Source: Gluconobacter potus
GTDB taxonomy: Bacteria; Pseudomonadota; Alphaproteobacteria; Acetobacterales; Acetobacteraceae
Reading direction: 5' to 3'
NCBI RefSeq assembly: GCF_015244705.1
Contig: NZ_JABCQF010000002.1
Location: forward strand, 62,001 to 126,000
Length of the DNA: 64,000 nt
The position numbers and the translations under genes were made by a program. The notes beneath the pieces were generated by a model. It saw nothing but the letters and a program-made list of their open reading frames with translations, had not been told where the DNA came from and did not search any database. Of this stretch, positions 35,863-44,429 are shown piece after piece. Each line of letters opens with the position of its first letter. Position 1 is the stretch's first letter.

Positions 35863-36576
35863 TCAAGCCATGTCTTCATCCTGACAGGTGAAGCAGAGTT
35901 CAGAAACGCTGGCCGTATTGGGCAGGTCGAGCGCTGTTGTGACCATGACAGCGATATCGGCAGGCTGTGTCATGTCCTGCGGTGTCCAGCCTGCGATGTC
36001 CCGCGTCATGTCTGTGGCGACGAAGCTGGGGCATACCACGATGGAGCGGATTCCGCTGTCCCAGCCAGTGCGCCGGATTGCTGCGGCAAGGCCGGACGTG
36101 GCGAATTTCGTGATGGCATAAGTGCTCGATCGCGCGGATTTGACGCGCTTTCCCGACATGGATGACAGCAGTACGACTCGCCCCCGGCCACCAGCCGCAA
36201 GGGCGTCCCACGCCGCCCGGACCAGCCGTGTGGGGGAGCGGACGTTGATCTGGAACATGCGATCCAGATCGGCATCGTCGGTTTCAAGGATCGACCCAGG
36301 AATCATGATTCCTGCGGACAGGATGACGGTATCGATCCGGCCGAACACACGCATCGTTTCTGCCACCCAGGCCTCTTCCGAAGCCGGGTTCGCAGCATCA
36401 TACGGACAGGTCAGATGGGGCGCCGTCAGCCAGCTTCCATCCACGTCCCGCATGCCGGCGCTGATGCGCCAGCCCTGATCTGCAAGACGTTCCGCAATGG
36501 CGCGGCCGATCCCCCGGGACGCGCCCGAGATCAGGGCAACGCGCCCGGAGGGAAGGGGAGAGCACTGTTCCGACAT
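35863..36576 (-). CDS. short-chain dehydrogenase/reductase
   Basis: 237 residues. NAD(P) motif GASRGIGRAIAERL, active-site Ser in LLSSMSGK and YxxxK as YAITK are intact. It is the last gene of a leftward run FAD oxidase, hydantoinase B, SDR with short gaps (51 and 22 bases), so it belongs to the same pathway, probably oxidising or reducing a hydroxy or keto intermediate. It converges with the IclR gene. Confidence 0.9.
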   Translation of the reverse strand: MSEQCSPLPSGRVALISGASRGIGRAIAERLADQGWRISAGMRDVDGSWLTAPHLTCPYDAANPASEEAWVAETMRVFGRIDTVILSAGIMIPGSILETDDADLDRMFQINVRSPTRLVRAAWDALAAGGRGRVVLLSSMSGKRVKSARSSTYAITKFATSGLAAAIRRTGWDSGIRSIVVCPSFVATDMTRDIAGWTPQDMTQPADIAVMVTTALDLPNTASVSELCFTCQDEDMA

Positions 36577-36598
36577 GATGTGATCTCCTTGTCCGGGG

Positions 36599-38152
36599 TC
36601 AGAGAACGTCCGGTGTTCCGTAGCCGCCCGCGCCGGGGGTTACGATTTCCACGATATCCGAGGGGGCGAGCGTGGCATTGCCACGGACCATCGGCGCCGT
36701 GCATTTCACCTGTGCCATACCACCCGGACCGCCGCCATTCAGTCCCCAGGGCGCCGTCGAGAGGCGGGACATGCTGGTGGAAACGTAACATTCCTCTTCT
36801 GCCCGGTAAACGCGACGCAGGCCCCGGCCACCGGTGAATTTACCCTTCCCCCCTGAGTCTTCGACCAGTTCGTATCGCAGCAGGGTCAGCGGGTATTCTG
36901 TTTCCAGTGCTTCGATGGGCAGGTTAGAAGTGTTGGTCAGATGGACCTGGACACCATCCAGACCATCCTTGTTATAGCGCGCACCGGACCCGCCGCCGAT
37001 GGTCTCGAGATAGATCCAGAACTTGTTGCTGCCCTTGCGTGTTCCGCTGAAGGTTGCGGAGCCGACGCAGCCATTGGTCGCGGCAGTGATGCTTTCGGGG
37101 CAGACAGGGGCCAGTGCCGCCATGATGACATCAACGACACGCTGGCATGTCGAAATCCGTCCCATGACGGCGGCAGGAAGGGCGCAGCAGAGCAGGGTTC
37201 CGGATTCAGCCTCGACATGCAGGGGGCGGGCCAGACCGGCATTGGGCGGGATCGTCGGATCAACGATCGATTTTATGGCGTAATACACGGTGGCCAGCAG
37301 AGCCGAACGCGTCATGTTGAGATTGGCGCGGACCTGCGGCGGGCTCTGAAAGGCGAGTGTCATTTCATCGCCCGTAATCGTGATCCGGCAGCCGATTTCC
37401 ATGATCTCGGGATGGTCGATGGTCTCGAACAGGTCGGAGGCCGTGTAGGTGCCATCCGGAATGGCTGCGATGCCGGCGCGCATCTTGCGTTCGGCATAAT
37501 CCTGAAGGGTCAGACCTGCGCTGATCATGACATCAACGCCGTATTTCGTGCAGAGGCTCTTGAAACGGCTCACACCGAGCCGGTTTGCGGCCATCTGGGC
37601 GCGAAGGTCGGAGATCCGCTCGTCCGGCACCTGACAGTTCAGGAGGATCAGGTCCTGCACGTCCTGTTGCAGAACCCCCTGCTTGTAGAGCTTGATCGGC
37701 GGGATGCGAATGCCTTCCTGGAAGATATGGGCATCACCCCGATCGGCAAAATCCGAATGATGGGCCGTGTTGATGGCCCAGGCCACGAGCGCACCGTCCA
37801 TGAAAATCGGTTCGGCCAGCACGATGTCGGGCAGATGCGTGCCGCCGCCTACGAAGGCATCATTGCCGATGAACACATCGCCCGGTTCGATCTGGGCTGT
37901 GGGATAACGGTCCATGACGAGGGGGATGAATTCGATGAACGACCCCAGATGCATCGGGATGTGTTCGGCCTGACACAGCGTGTAGCCGAACTGGTCGAAC
38001 AGGGCGGTGGAGCAGTCCCGGCGTTCCTTGATGTTCGTTGAATAACTGGTGCGGACGAGAGCCTCGCCCATCTCTTCCACGACGGAAGCCAGTGCGCTTC
38101 CGATGATTTCGACGGTGACAGGATCGAGGGCGATGCGCTGGAAAGAGGTCAT
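36599..38152 (-). CDS. hydantoinase B / N-methylhydantoinase beta-type subunit (HyuB)
   Basis: 517 residues, full length for HyuB. The N terminus (DPVTVEIIGSALASVVEEMGEALVRTSYS, shown here only as the opening family block), CSTALFD, HHSDFADRGDA-like and GGGSGARYNKDGLDG stretches define the family. HyuB works with HyuA, encoded divergently at 39673, in ATP-dependent opening of hydantoin, N-methylhydantoin or 5-oxoproline-type rings. It is 51 bases downstream of the flavoprotein gene. The exact substrate is not readable from sequence. Confidence 0.92.
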   Translation of the reverse strand: MTSFQRIALDPVTVEIIGSALASVVEEMGEALVRTSYSTNIKERRDCSTALFDQFGYTLCQAEHIPMHLGSFIEFIPLVMDRYPTAQIEPGDVFIGNDAFVGGGTHLPDIVLAEPIFMDGALVAWAINTAHHSDFADRGDAHIFQEGIRIPPIKLYKQGVLQQDVQDLILLNCQVPDERISDLRAQMAANRLGVSRFKSLCTKYGVDVMISAGLTLQDYAERKMRAGIAAIPDGTYTASDLFETIDHPEIMEIGCRITITGDEMTLAFQSPPQVRANLNMTRSALLATVYYAIKSIVDPTIPPNAGLARPLHVEAESGTLLCCALPAAVMGRISTCQRVVDVIMAALAPVCPESITAATNGCVGSATFSGTRKGSNKFWIYLETIGGGSGARYNKDGLDGVQVHLTNTSNLPIEALETEYPLTLLRYELVEDSGGKGKFTGGRGLRRVYRAEEECYVSTSMSRLSTAPWGLNGGGPGGMAQVKCTAPMVRGNATLAPSDIVEIVTPGAGGYGTPDVL

Positions 38153-38203
38153 GATGCAGGATCTCCGATGCGTCGTCAGGGTAGTGAGAGAAGACAGGAA
38201 AGG

Positions 38204-39499
38204 TTAGCCAAAACGCGTGAAACTGAAGGGGGCCGGATCAACAGAGGTTGTCACGTTCCGGACAATCTCAGACAACAGCTTTCCGGCACCTGGTCCGATA
38301 CCGAAGCCATGACCGGAGAAACCCACGCCCAGAACCAGCCCCGGAATTTTTTCGGCACGGTCGATGATGGGCACGGCATCCGGCGTGACGTCGATCATCC
38401 CACCCCATCGTTCCACTTCACGCATGGTGCGGAAGGGCGGAAAATCGCGTTTGATGATCCGTGCGGCTTCTTCCAGCAGGCCGTGCGACGGCTCGGGGTC
38501 CAGAGTGCGGATCTTTTCGAAAGGCGTGACACTGTCGGGTGTCCAGCGACGCTCCATTCTCCATTCGTCCAGAAATGCGCGGCTCAGACGCAGGCGCAGC
38601 TCCTTGTGATTCTTTAGATAGGAGCCGGCAAACTGGCGCAGCTGACGGAAGGAATCCGGGGTAATTTCCGATACGCTCGCGTTCCGGCGACTGATATTGT
38701 AGCCGCCCTGAATGTTGCGCCGGAAGGCAAAGTCGCTGCCGCCCACCGTTTCTTCCGGAGCGCCTTCCACATTGTCCACGCGCATGACGCTGCCGAGCAC
38801 ATTGAGCGAGGGAAGGTTGATGCCTTCATTCCCCCCGAAAAGCCGCGACCATGCGCCGCCGGCGAGGACGACAGTGCTGCATCTGATGCGGCCACGTTCG
38901 GTGACGACGCCCGAGATCCGACCGCCCTGCCGATCCAAGGCGCGGACGGCGCAATGCGTCAGAATTGCCGCGCCGTGCTCCCGCGCGGCTTCGGCGACAG
39001 CCGATGCAGCCATTGTCGGCTCAGCCCGGCCGTCCGTTGCGCAGAAGAGACCCCCCTGGAAGGCGCGCTGTGATCCCGCTGCCATCTCGGCCGTCCGGGC
39101 ACCATCCATGAGTGTTGTCTGGATCTGGTACCGATCGGCGATATCTTTCCAGTTCCGGAATTCGTCCAGCTGCTTTTCGTTATCGCAGGCATAGAGGATG
39201 CCGCACTGGCGGAAGCCGGTTTCGCGTCCGGTCAGTCTGTTCATCTCGCGCCAGAGATTGAGACTGCTCATTCCCAGAGGGAGTTCACGTTCGTCGCGTC
39301 CCATGACGCGCGTCCAGCCCCAGTTGCGGCTCGACTGCTCGCCGCCGATAACACCTTTTTCGCAGAGCGCGACGGAAACGCCCGCACGTGCCAGGAAAAA
39401 GGCGGTCGTCACGCCGATAATGCCGCCGCCAATCACGACGACATCGACCGTTTCGGGCAGGTTTTCATCCGATTTTACGGGAATGACCTTCGGCGCCAT
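38204..39499 (-). CDS. DAO-family FAD-dependent oxidoreductase
   Basis: 431 residues. FAD motif VVVIGGGIIGVTTAFFLARAG lies near residues 20-40, followed by SSRNWGWTRVMGRD, an SSRNxG-type segment of DAO-family amine oxidases. The C-terminal FAD contact is GVGFSGHGFGIGPGAGKL. It heads a leftward operon with HyuB and SDR and diverges from HyuA; the motif copy at 39581 lies in the shared promoter. It could demethylate or deaminate the amino acid released by ring opening, as sarcosine oxidase does after N-methylhydantoin hydrolysis. That role is inference. Confidence 0.88.
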   Translation of the reverse strand: MAPKVIPVKSDENLPETVDVVVIGGGIIGVTTAFFLARAGVSVALCEKGVIGGEQSSRNWGWTRVMGRDERELPLGMSSLNLWREMNRLTGRETGFRQCGILYACDNEKQLDEFRNWKDIADRYQIQTTLMDGARTAEMAAGSQRAFQGGLFCATDGRAEPTMAASAVAEAAREHGAAILTHCAVRALDRQGGRISGVVTERGRIRCSTVVLAGGAWSRLFGGNEGINLPSLNVLGSVMRVDNVEGAPEETVGGSDFAFRRNIQGGYNISRRNASVSEITPDSFRQLRQFAGSYLKNHKELRLRLSRAFLDEWRMERRWTPDSVTPFEKIRTLDPEPSHGLLEEAARIIKRDFPPFRTMREVERWGGMIDVTPDAVPIIDRAEKIPGLVLGVGFSGHGFGIGPGAGKLLSEIVRNVTTSVDPAPFSFTRFG

Positions 39500-39580
39500 C
39501 TTTTTTCGTCCTCGAACTGAAAACAGTGTCGTTTTTTATCGATGACAAGACGTGCCATGACTCTTTGCGGCGTGTCTTGG

Positions 39581-39600
39581 CATAGCTGTTATTTCAAAAC
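39581..39600. promoter_or_regulatory. shared operator-like motif, copy 2
   Basis: CATAGCTGTTATTTCAAAAC lies between the divergent FAD oxidase and HyuA genes. It matches the 33571 copy in all but one inserted T. Confidence 0.65.
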
Positions 39601-39672
39601 GGCTCTTATTCCGCGCCGAAAGAGATGGGTATCGTGAACAGATCACGACGCAATCAATGAGCGGAGCGGAAA

Positions 39673-41733
39673 ATGGCGTGGAGACTTGGTGTCGATTCTG
39701 GTGGAACGTTCTGTGACATCTGTCTTTATGATACGGAATCGAAAAGGTTTGCGATCTGGAAAGTCTCTTCGACGCCGGATGATCCGTCACGCGGAATTCT
39801 GACCGGTATCACCGAAGGACTGAAAACGGTTTCGGCCGAAACCTCGGATATCAGTTTTCTGGGCCATGGGACGACTGTCGGCACGAATGCGCTCATCCAG
39901 CACAAGGGCGCGCTGACGGGGTTCATTACCACGGATGGCTTTCGTGATCTTCTGGAGATTGGCCGCCAGCAGCGTCCGAGCCTCTATGATACGCAGGAAG
40001 ACAAGCCGGAAACCCTGGTGGCTCAGGCCCTGCGGTTCGAGGTGCCGGAACGGGTGCGGCACGATGGCACGGTGGAAGTCGCGCTTGATGAGGAAAGTGT
40101 GCGCGACGCGGCACGGGCCCTGAAAAAAGCCGGCGTCAAGGCGGTGGCGATCGGCTTTCTGTATGCATTCATAAAGCCGGAGCATGAGCGCCGCGCCTAT
40201 GAGATCGTTCGGGAGGAGTTTCCCGAGGCCTTTACCTGCGCAAGCTATCAGGTCGCCCCTGAGTTCCGTGAATATGAGCGCTTCTCGACGACGGCGGTGA
40301 ACGCTTATCTCGGCCCGGTCATGGAAGTCTATATTGCCCGTCTGGGGGCACGTCTTCTGGAGCTGGGTCTCTCGGTTGCGCCCCGGATTACGCAGTCCAA
40401 TGGTGGTGTCATCAGTTTCGATCTGGCGCGCGCCCTGCCGGTGCGAACGGTTCTTTCGGGGCCGTCCACCGGTGTTGTCGCGGCGCAGGCCATCGGACGG
40501 GTCATCGGCATCCCCAACATCATCACCTTTGACATGGGGGGAACCAGCACGGACGTTGCGCTGCTGAAGGATGGCACCTGCCGTCTGACCGGTGAAGCGG
40601 AAGTGCATGGCTATCCCGTCAAGGCGCCTATGCTGGATATCCATACGGTCGGTGCAGGGGGCGGTTCGCTGGCCTATCGCGACAATGGCGGCCTGCTGAA
40701 GGTTGGTCCCCAGAGCTGCGGCGCTTTTCCTGGACCCGTCTGCTACGATCAGGGCAACCTCACACCCTCCACAACCGACGCCAACGTCGCATTGCAGACC
40801 CTCAATCCGGAATTTCTGCTGGGCGGCCGTATGGCGATCCGGCGGGATCTGACCATGGAGCGCATTGGTCTTCTGGCCGGAGAGCTCGGCATGGACGTGA
40901 TGGCGACGGCGCAGGGCATCATCTCTGTCGTGACCGCCAACATGGCACGTGCCGTGCGTGTCATCAGCGTGCAGAAGGGCCATGATCCGCGTGACTATGC
41001 CCTGATGGCGCTTGGTGGAGCAGGGCCGCTGCACGCCGTGCGTCTGGCGCAGGAGCTGGACATGAAGCGTGTCATTATCCCCCTGACACCAGGGGTGATG
41101 TGCGCACTTGGCCTGCTGCTGACAGATCTGCGGGCGGATTTCTCCAGTACGCAGATTATGGTCGCGCATCCGGGCATGTACACCGATATCGTGTCGATCT
41201 TCCGGGACCTGCTGAAACAGGCCAACCACTGGTTTGCTCAGGAAAATGTCCGTGAGGAAGATCGCGGACTCAGGATGAGCGCGGATATGCGCTATGTCGG
41301 GCAGAATTACGAACTCGCGGTGGACATGCCGGTTTCGATTGATGCCATGAATGATGAGAGTGTGACCGACATGGTCCGCAGCTTCATCGCAACGCATGAA
41401 GCGCAATACGGCTTTGCCTCACAGACGGACCCTGTTCAGTTCGTGACATTCCGTATCGAGGCGACAGGCAAGGTGGAAAAAGCCGCATTCACGGCACATC
41501 CGGATGCCGGACCTGATGCGCAGTCCGCCATTACAGGCGCGCGCGACGTGTGGTTTCCTGAGACGGAAGGCTTTGTGTCATGCCCGATCTATGAACGCAG
41601 TCTGCTCAGGAGTGGGAATGAGGTCGCCGGGCCGGCGATCATCGAACAGATGGATGCGACGACAGTATTGCCGCCGGGAACGCGCGCCATCGTCGAGCCA
41701 CATCTCAATCTCATTGTTGAAACGGGGCGTTAA
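39673..41733 (+). CDS. hydantoinase A / oxoprolinase-type subunit (HyuA)
   Basis: 686 residues, full length. Actin-like ATPase-fold motifs are present: GVDSGGTFCDICLYD at the N terminus, FLGHGTTVGTNALIQ near residue 75, and FDMGGTSTDVALL near 285. The mid-protein GAGGGSLAY and C-terminal GPAIIEQMDATTVLPPG are also family blocks. It forms the ATP-hydrolysing partner of HyuB (36599-38152). The gene pair is split onto opposite strands around one promoter instead of the usual hyuA-hyuB tandem. Confidence 0.93.
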   Translation: MAWRLGVDSGGTFCDICLYDTESKRFAIWKVSSTPDDPSRGILTGITEGLKTVSAETSDISFLGHGTTVGTNALIQHKGALTGFITTDGFRDLLEIGRQQRPSLYDTQEDKPETLVAQALRFEVPERVRHDGTVEVALDEESVRDAARALKKAGVKAVAIGFLYAFIKPEHERRAYEIVREEFPEAFTCASYQVAPEFREYERFSTTAVNAYLGPVMEVYIARLGARLLELGLSVAPRITQSNGGVISFDLARALPVRTVLSGPSTGVVAAQAIGRVIGIPNIITFDMGGTSTDVALLKDGTCRLTGEAEVHGYPVKAPMLDIHTVGAGGGSLAYRDNGGLLKVGPQSCGAFPGPVCYDQGNLTPSTTDANVALQTLNPEFLLGGRMAIRRDLTMERIGLLAGELGMDVMATAQGIISVVTANMARAVRVISVQKGHDPRDYALMALGGAGPLHAVRLAQELDMKRVIIPLTPGVMCALGLLLTDLRADFSSTQIMVAHPGMYTDIVSIFRDLLKQANHWFAQENVREEDRGLRMSADMRYVGQNYELAVDMPVSIDAMNDESVTDMVRSFIATHEAQYGFASQTDPVQFVTFRIEATGKVEKAAFTAHPDAGPDAQSAITGARDVWFPETEGFVSCPIYERSLLRSGNEVAGPAIIEQMDATTVLPPGTRAIVEPHLNLIVETGR

Positions 41734-41757
41734 GTCCTGCTTCAACACGTGGTTGAG

Positions 41758-41791
41758 AGGTCCTCTCCGGGCTTGCTTCCGGAGAGGACCT
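41758..41791. terminator. long hairpin between convergent genes
   Basis: Perfect 13-bp stem AGGTCCTCTCCGG / CCGGAGAGGACCT with an 8-base loop, between hydantoinase A and the aldo/keto reductase. There is no T tract on either side, so its role as a classical terminator is uncertain; it may block or stabilise RNA ends from both directions. Confidence 0.55.
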
Positions 41792-41798
41792 GAAGGCT

Positions 41799-42617
41799 TC
41801 AGAAATCTGCTGTCAGAGGGTCAGGACCGATGCGGCCGTCGGGACGGTCCATCGTCGCGATCTGCGCCATATCATCCGCGTCGAGTGTGAAATCGAAAAC
41901 GGCGATGTTCTCGGCGATTCTGGAGGGCGTGACTGATTTCGGGATCACGATCAGGCCGCTCTGAAGGTGCCAGCGGATGATGACCTGCGCCGGAGATTTG
42001 CCGTGCTTCTCCGCGATTTTCCCGATGATCGGACTGTTCAGCGTGCGCCCCTGTCCAAGCGGGCTCCAGGACTGGGTATGGATGCCTTTTGAGGCGTGAA
42101 AGGCCCGCAGGCTGTGCTGCTGGAATTCGGGATGGAGTTCGATCTGGTTGAGCGCCGGGGTGACACCCGTTTCCCCGATGATCCGTTCAAGATGGGTTTG
42201 CGTGAAATTCGAGACACCAATCGCGCGAACGCGGCCTTCGTCCCGCAGACGGATCATGGCCTTCCAGCTTTCGACGTAGAGATCGAGGCGTGGTGCCGGC
42301 CAGTGGATGAGGTAGAGATCAACTGATGTCCGGCCCAGCTTGCGGCTGCTCACGTCGAAGGCGCGGAGGGTTTTGTCGAAGCCCTGATCCGTATTCCAGA
42401 GCTTGGTTGTGAGGAAAATTTCGGGATGTCCTTCCAGGCCCGTTCCGACGCCTTCTTCATTGCCATAGATCGCGGCGGTATCGACGGCGCGATAACCGGC
42501 AGCAAGCGCGCATTTCACGACATCCGCCGTCTGATCGACGGGAGTCTGCCAGACACCCAGCCCCAACTGGGGCATATCGATGTCCCGGCCCAGGGAAATA
42601 ATGGGTTGTTCGGTCAT
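41799..42617 (-). CDS. aldo/keto reductase (2,5-diketo-D-gluconate reductase-like)
   Basis: 272 residues from MTEQPIISLG, the usual AKR5-type start. The catalytic tetrad is visible: Asp and Tyr in VDTAAIYGNE, Lys in TTKLW and His in LIHWPAP; IPKSV near the C terminus binds NADPH. It is close to the DkgA/DkgB group by motif. It diverges from the RidA-family gene with the block's conserved motif between them, so it is probably in the same regulon. The in-pathway substrate is unknown. Confidence 0.92.
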   Translation of the reverse strand: MTEQPIISLGRDIDMPQLGLGVWQTPVDQTADVVKCALAAGYRAVDTAAIYGNEEGVGTGLEGHPEIFLTTKLWNTDQGFDKTLRAFDVSSRKLGRTSVDLYLIHWPAPRLDLYVESWKAMIRLRDEGRVRAIGVSNFTQTHLERIIGETGVTPALNQIELHPEFQQHSLRAFHASKGIHTQSWSPLGQGRTLNSPIIGKIAEKHGKSPAQVIIRWHLQSGLIVIPKSVTPSRIAENIAVFDFTLDADDMAQIATMDRPDGRIGPDPLTADF

Positions 42618-42692
42618 GATGTGGATTCCTGTGCTGAAAGGTCCAGCCCGTGTTGTTCCATGGCGCTGGAAGAGGACCAAGGCGGTTTTATG

Positions 42693-42704
42693 TATAGCTG
42701 TTAT
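42693..42704. promoter_or_regulatory. shared operator-like motif, copy 3
   Basis: TATAGCTGTTAT lies between the divergent aldo/keto reductase and RidA-family genes. It keeps the ATAGCTGTTAT core of copies 1 and 2 but not the trailing CAAAA. Confidence 0.55.
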
Positions 42705-42773
42705 GGAAGGAAAAAAACGCTGCGATGAGCAATACTTTTTGATGAGATCTCTTCCTTTCTCGGAGAAAGACAG

Positions 42774-43196
42774 ATGCCGGATATCATCAAGGTCAAATCA
42801 GGAAGCATGTACGAAGAGCGCAACAGCTATTCGCGACTGGTGGCAGTCGGTGACATGCTTTTCGTCGCCAATACGGCAGGTGTTGATTACAGAACGCGGG
42901 AAATCTCGCCTGACGTCGCGGTCCAGGCCCGGCGTGCGCTTCAGACGATCGAGGGGGCACTGAATGCGGTGGGATCGTCTCTCGCCGATGTGGTGCGAAT
43001 CATCACCCATGTTCCGGATCGTGCGAACATGGCTCCCGTGGCTCTGGTTCTGGGAGAGGTTTTCAAGGGGATTGATCCGGCCGCGACAATGGCCTGCACA
43101 CCTCTGGCGCGCGATGATTTGAAGGTGGAATTTGAAGTCACGGCAATCCGCGGTGTTTCGAAACAGCCGCAGGAATATCTCAGGATTTCGGTCTGA
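42774..43196 (+). CDS. RidA/YjgF-family protein lacking the archetypal Arg
   Basis: 140 residues. The fold markers are RLVAVGDMLFVANTAG and DVVRIITHVPD, and the C-terminal LKVEFEVTAI. Archetypal RidA (2-iminobutanoate deaminase) has a catalytic Arg in PARSxV; the aligned position here reads PAA (about residue 104), so this is a Rid4-7-like member rather than a typical imine deaminase. Such members often sit in pathways for nitrogen compounds and oxidised amines, consistent with neighbouring FAD oxidase and hydantoinase genes. It ends against a hairpin shared with the LysR gene. Confidence 0.9.
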   Translation: MPDIIKVKSGSMYEERNSYSRLVAVGDMLFVANTAGVDYRTREISPDVAVQARRALQTIEGALNAVGSSLADVVRIITHVPDRANMAPVALVLGEVFKGIDPAATMACTPLARDDLKVEFEVTAIRGVSKQPQEYLRISV

Positions 43197-43208
43197 CGGC
43201 AGGAGGGG

Positions 43209-43233
43209 GAGGCCATTCGTCCTGAATGGCCTC
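43209..43233. terminator. hairpin between convergent RidA-family and LysR genes
   Basis: Perfect 10-bp stem GAGGCCATTC / GAATGGCCTC with a 5-base loop, overlapping the LysR stop codon by two bases. No T tract follows. Confidence 0.5.
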
Positions 43234-44233
43234 AGAGAACGATCTCTTCCGCTGCCTGTAAAGCACCATTCAGGGAAGACGCCGGGATGGCCCGTATGTT
43301 TGGCTGTGTGTTCCCGGGAAGTTGGGGCCAGAGAAAATCGTCCCGAACAGTTTCGATCATTTTCTTGATCTGGGTGACAAGTCCGGCGTTGACCGGGCGG
43401 CTCTGGGACGCTGCGAGTGCGATGGTGCGGTAGAGTGCGGGTTTCGTGATCAGTCGGCACCGAAAATAGCCGGAGAGAATTTCGCGTTTCAGAGATGCTG
43501 CCGGCAGAAGGGTCGCTGCCATGCCGGATGAAACCACCTGGAGCATGGAAGAATAGGAATCACATTCGCATTGTACAGTCAGATCAAGCGCATTCCGGTT
43601 GGCCCATGTGGTGACGATCTGCCGCAGGCCATGGCGTTTCCCAGGTAAAACTAGCGGGATTCTGGCCAGTTCAGCGGCCTCGATCGTCGCATTGATGTCT
43701 GATGTTTCCAGCCCGGCAGGACAAGCCTCAATGAGATAAAGGGGTTGCGAAAGCACGGCTTCCAGATTGGGATGAGCAAGTCCTGGCGCATCGTAAAGCA
43801 GCGCGACATTCAGCGAACCGGCATTCAGGCTGTTCAGCAGATCGCCGTTACAGCCGTCGAGAAAGCGGAGTTCGGCATCCGCATGGGCGTCGCGCAGGGC
43901 ACGGGCGAGGGGGGGGAGCAGAATGGCGCTGACGCTCGCAGGCATTCCGATGGCAGCAGAGTCCAGGTGGTCCGGTGAAAGGTGGCGAATCTGGTTCTGT
44001 GCTTCCTGGATCTGGCGAATGATCGTGGCGCCAAGCTGCTTGAGGCGTTCCCCCGCCTGCGTCATGACGACGCCTCGACCATTTCGATAAAGAAGCGGAA
44101 CTCGCAGTTCAGTCTCCAGCTCACGAATATGACGGCTGAGCACTGGTTGAGGGCGCCCTAACTGAACAGACGCACGAGAGAATGACCCACATTCCGCTAC
44201 AGAAATGAAATATTCGAGATCCCTGACATTCAT
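43232..44233 (-). CDS. LysR-family transcriptional regulator
   Basis: 333 residues. N-terminal HTH: VRDLEYFISVAECGSFSRASVQL, then GRPQPVLSRHIRELE. The effector domain includes GMPASVSAILLPPLARAL and VSSGMAATLLPAA. No divergent gene lies directly upstream; 200 AT-rich bases and a decayed IS element precede it, so its target may have been lost or lies in the block to its left. Confidence 0.92.
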   Translation of the reverse strand: MNVRDLEYFISVAECGSFSRASVQLGRPQPVLSRHIRELETELRVPLLYRNGRGVVMTQAGERLKQLGATIIRQIQEAQNQIRHLSPDHLDSAAIGMPASVSAILLPPLARALRDAHADAELRFLDGCNGDLLNSLNAGSLNVALLYDAPGLAHPNLEAVLSQPLYLIEACPAGLETSDINATIEAAELARIPLVLPGKRHGLRQIVTTWANRNALDLTVQCECDSYSSMLQVVSSGMAATLLPAASLKREILSGYFRCRLITKPALYRTIALAASQSRPVNAGLVTQIKKMIETVRDDFLWPQLPGNTQPNIRAIPASSLNGALQAAEEIVL

Positions 44234-44429
44234 CGCTCAACCTTTCTCGTACGGCCTTGTGCCGGATGACGACTTGGAAATGCTGAACCGACCGCAATCG
44301 GAAGCGGTGAACCCGGGGTCCCGCTCTTATATTGAGGCAAATATATGATACGAATGTCAAACCATATTCTGTCTTATGAGACAAAAAAATATATATTCCA
44401 AATATCACAACAAATGATTCGTAACTAAT

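Noticed and set aside
39787-41406. 539-codon open frame antisense to hydantoinase A
   Set aside because: His/Arg-rich shadow of a conserved gene with no recognisable domain.
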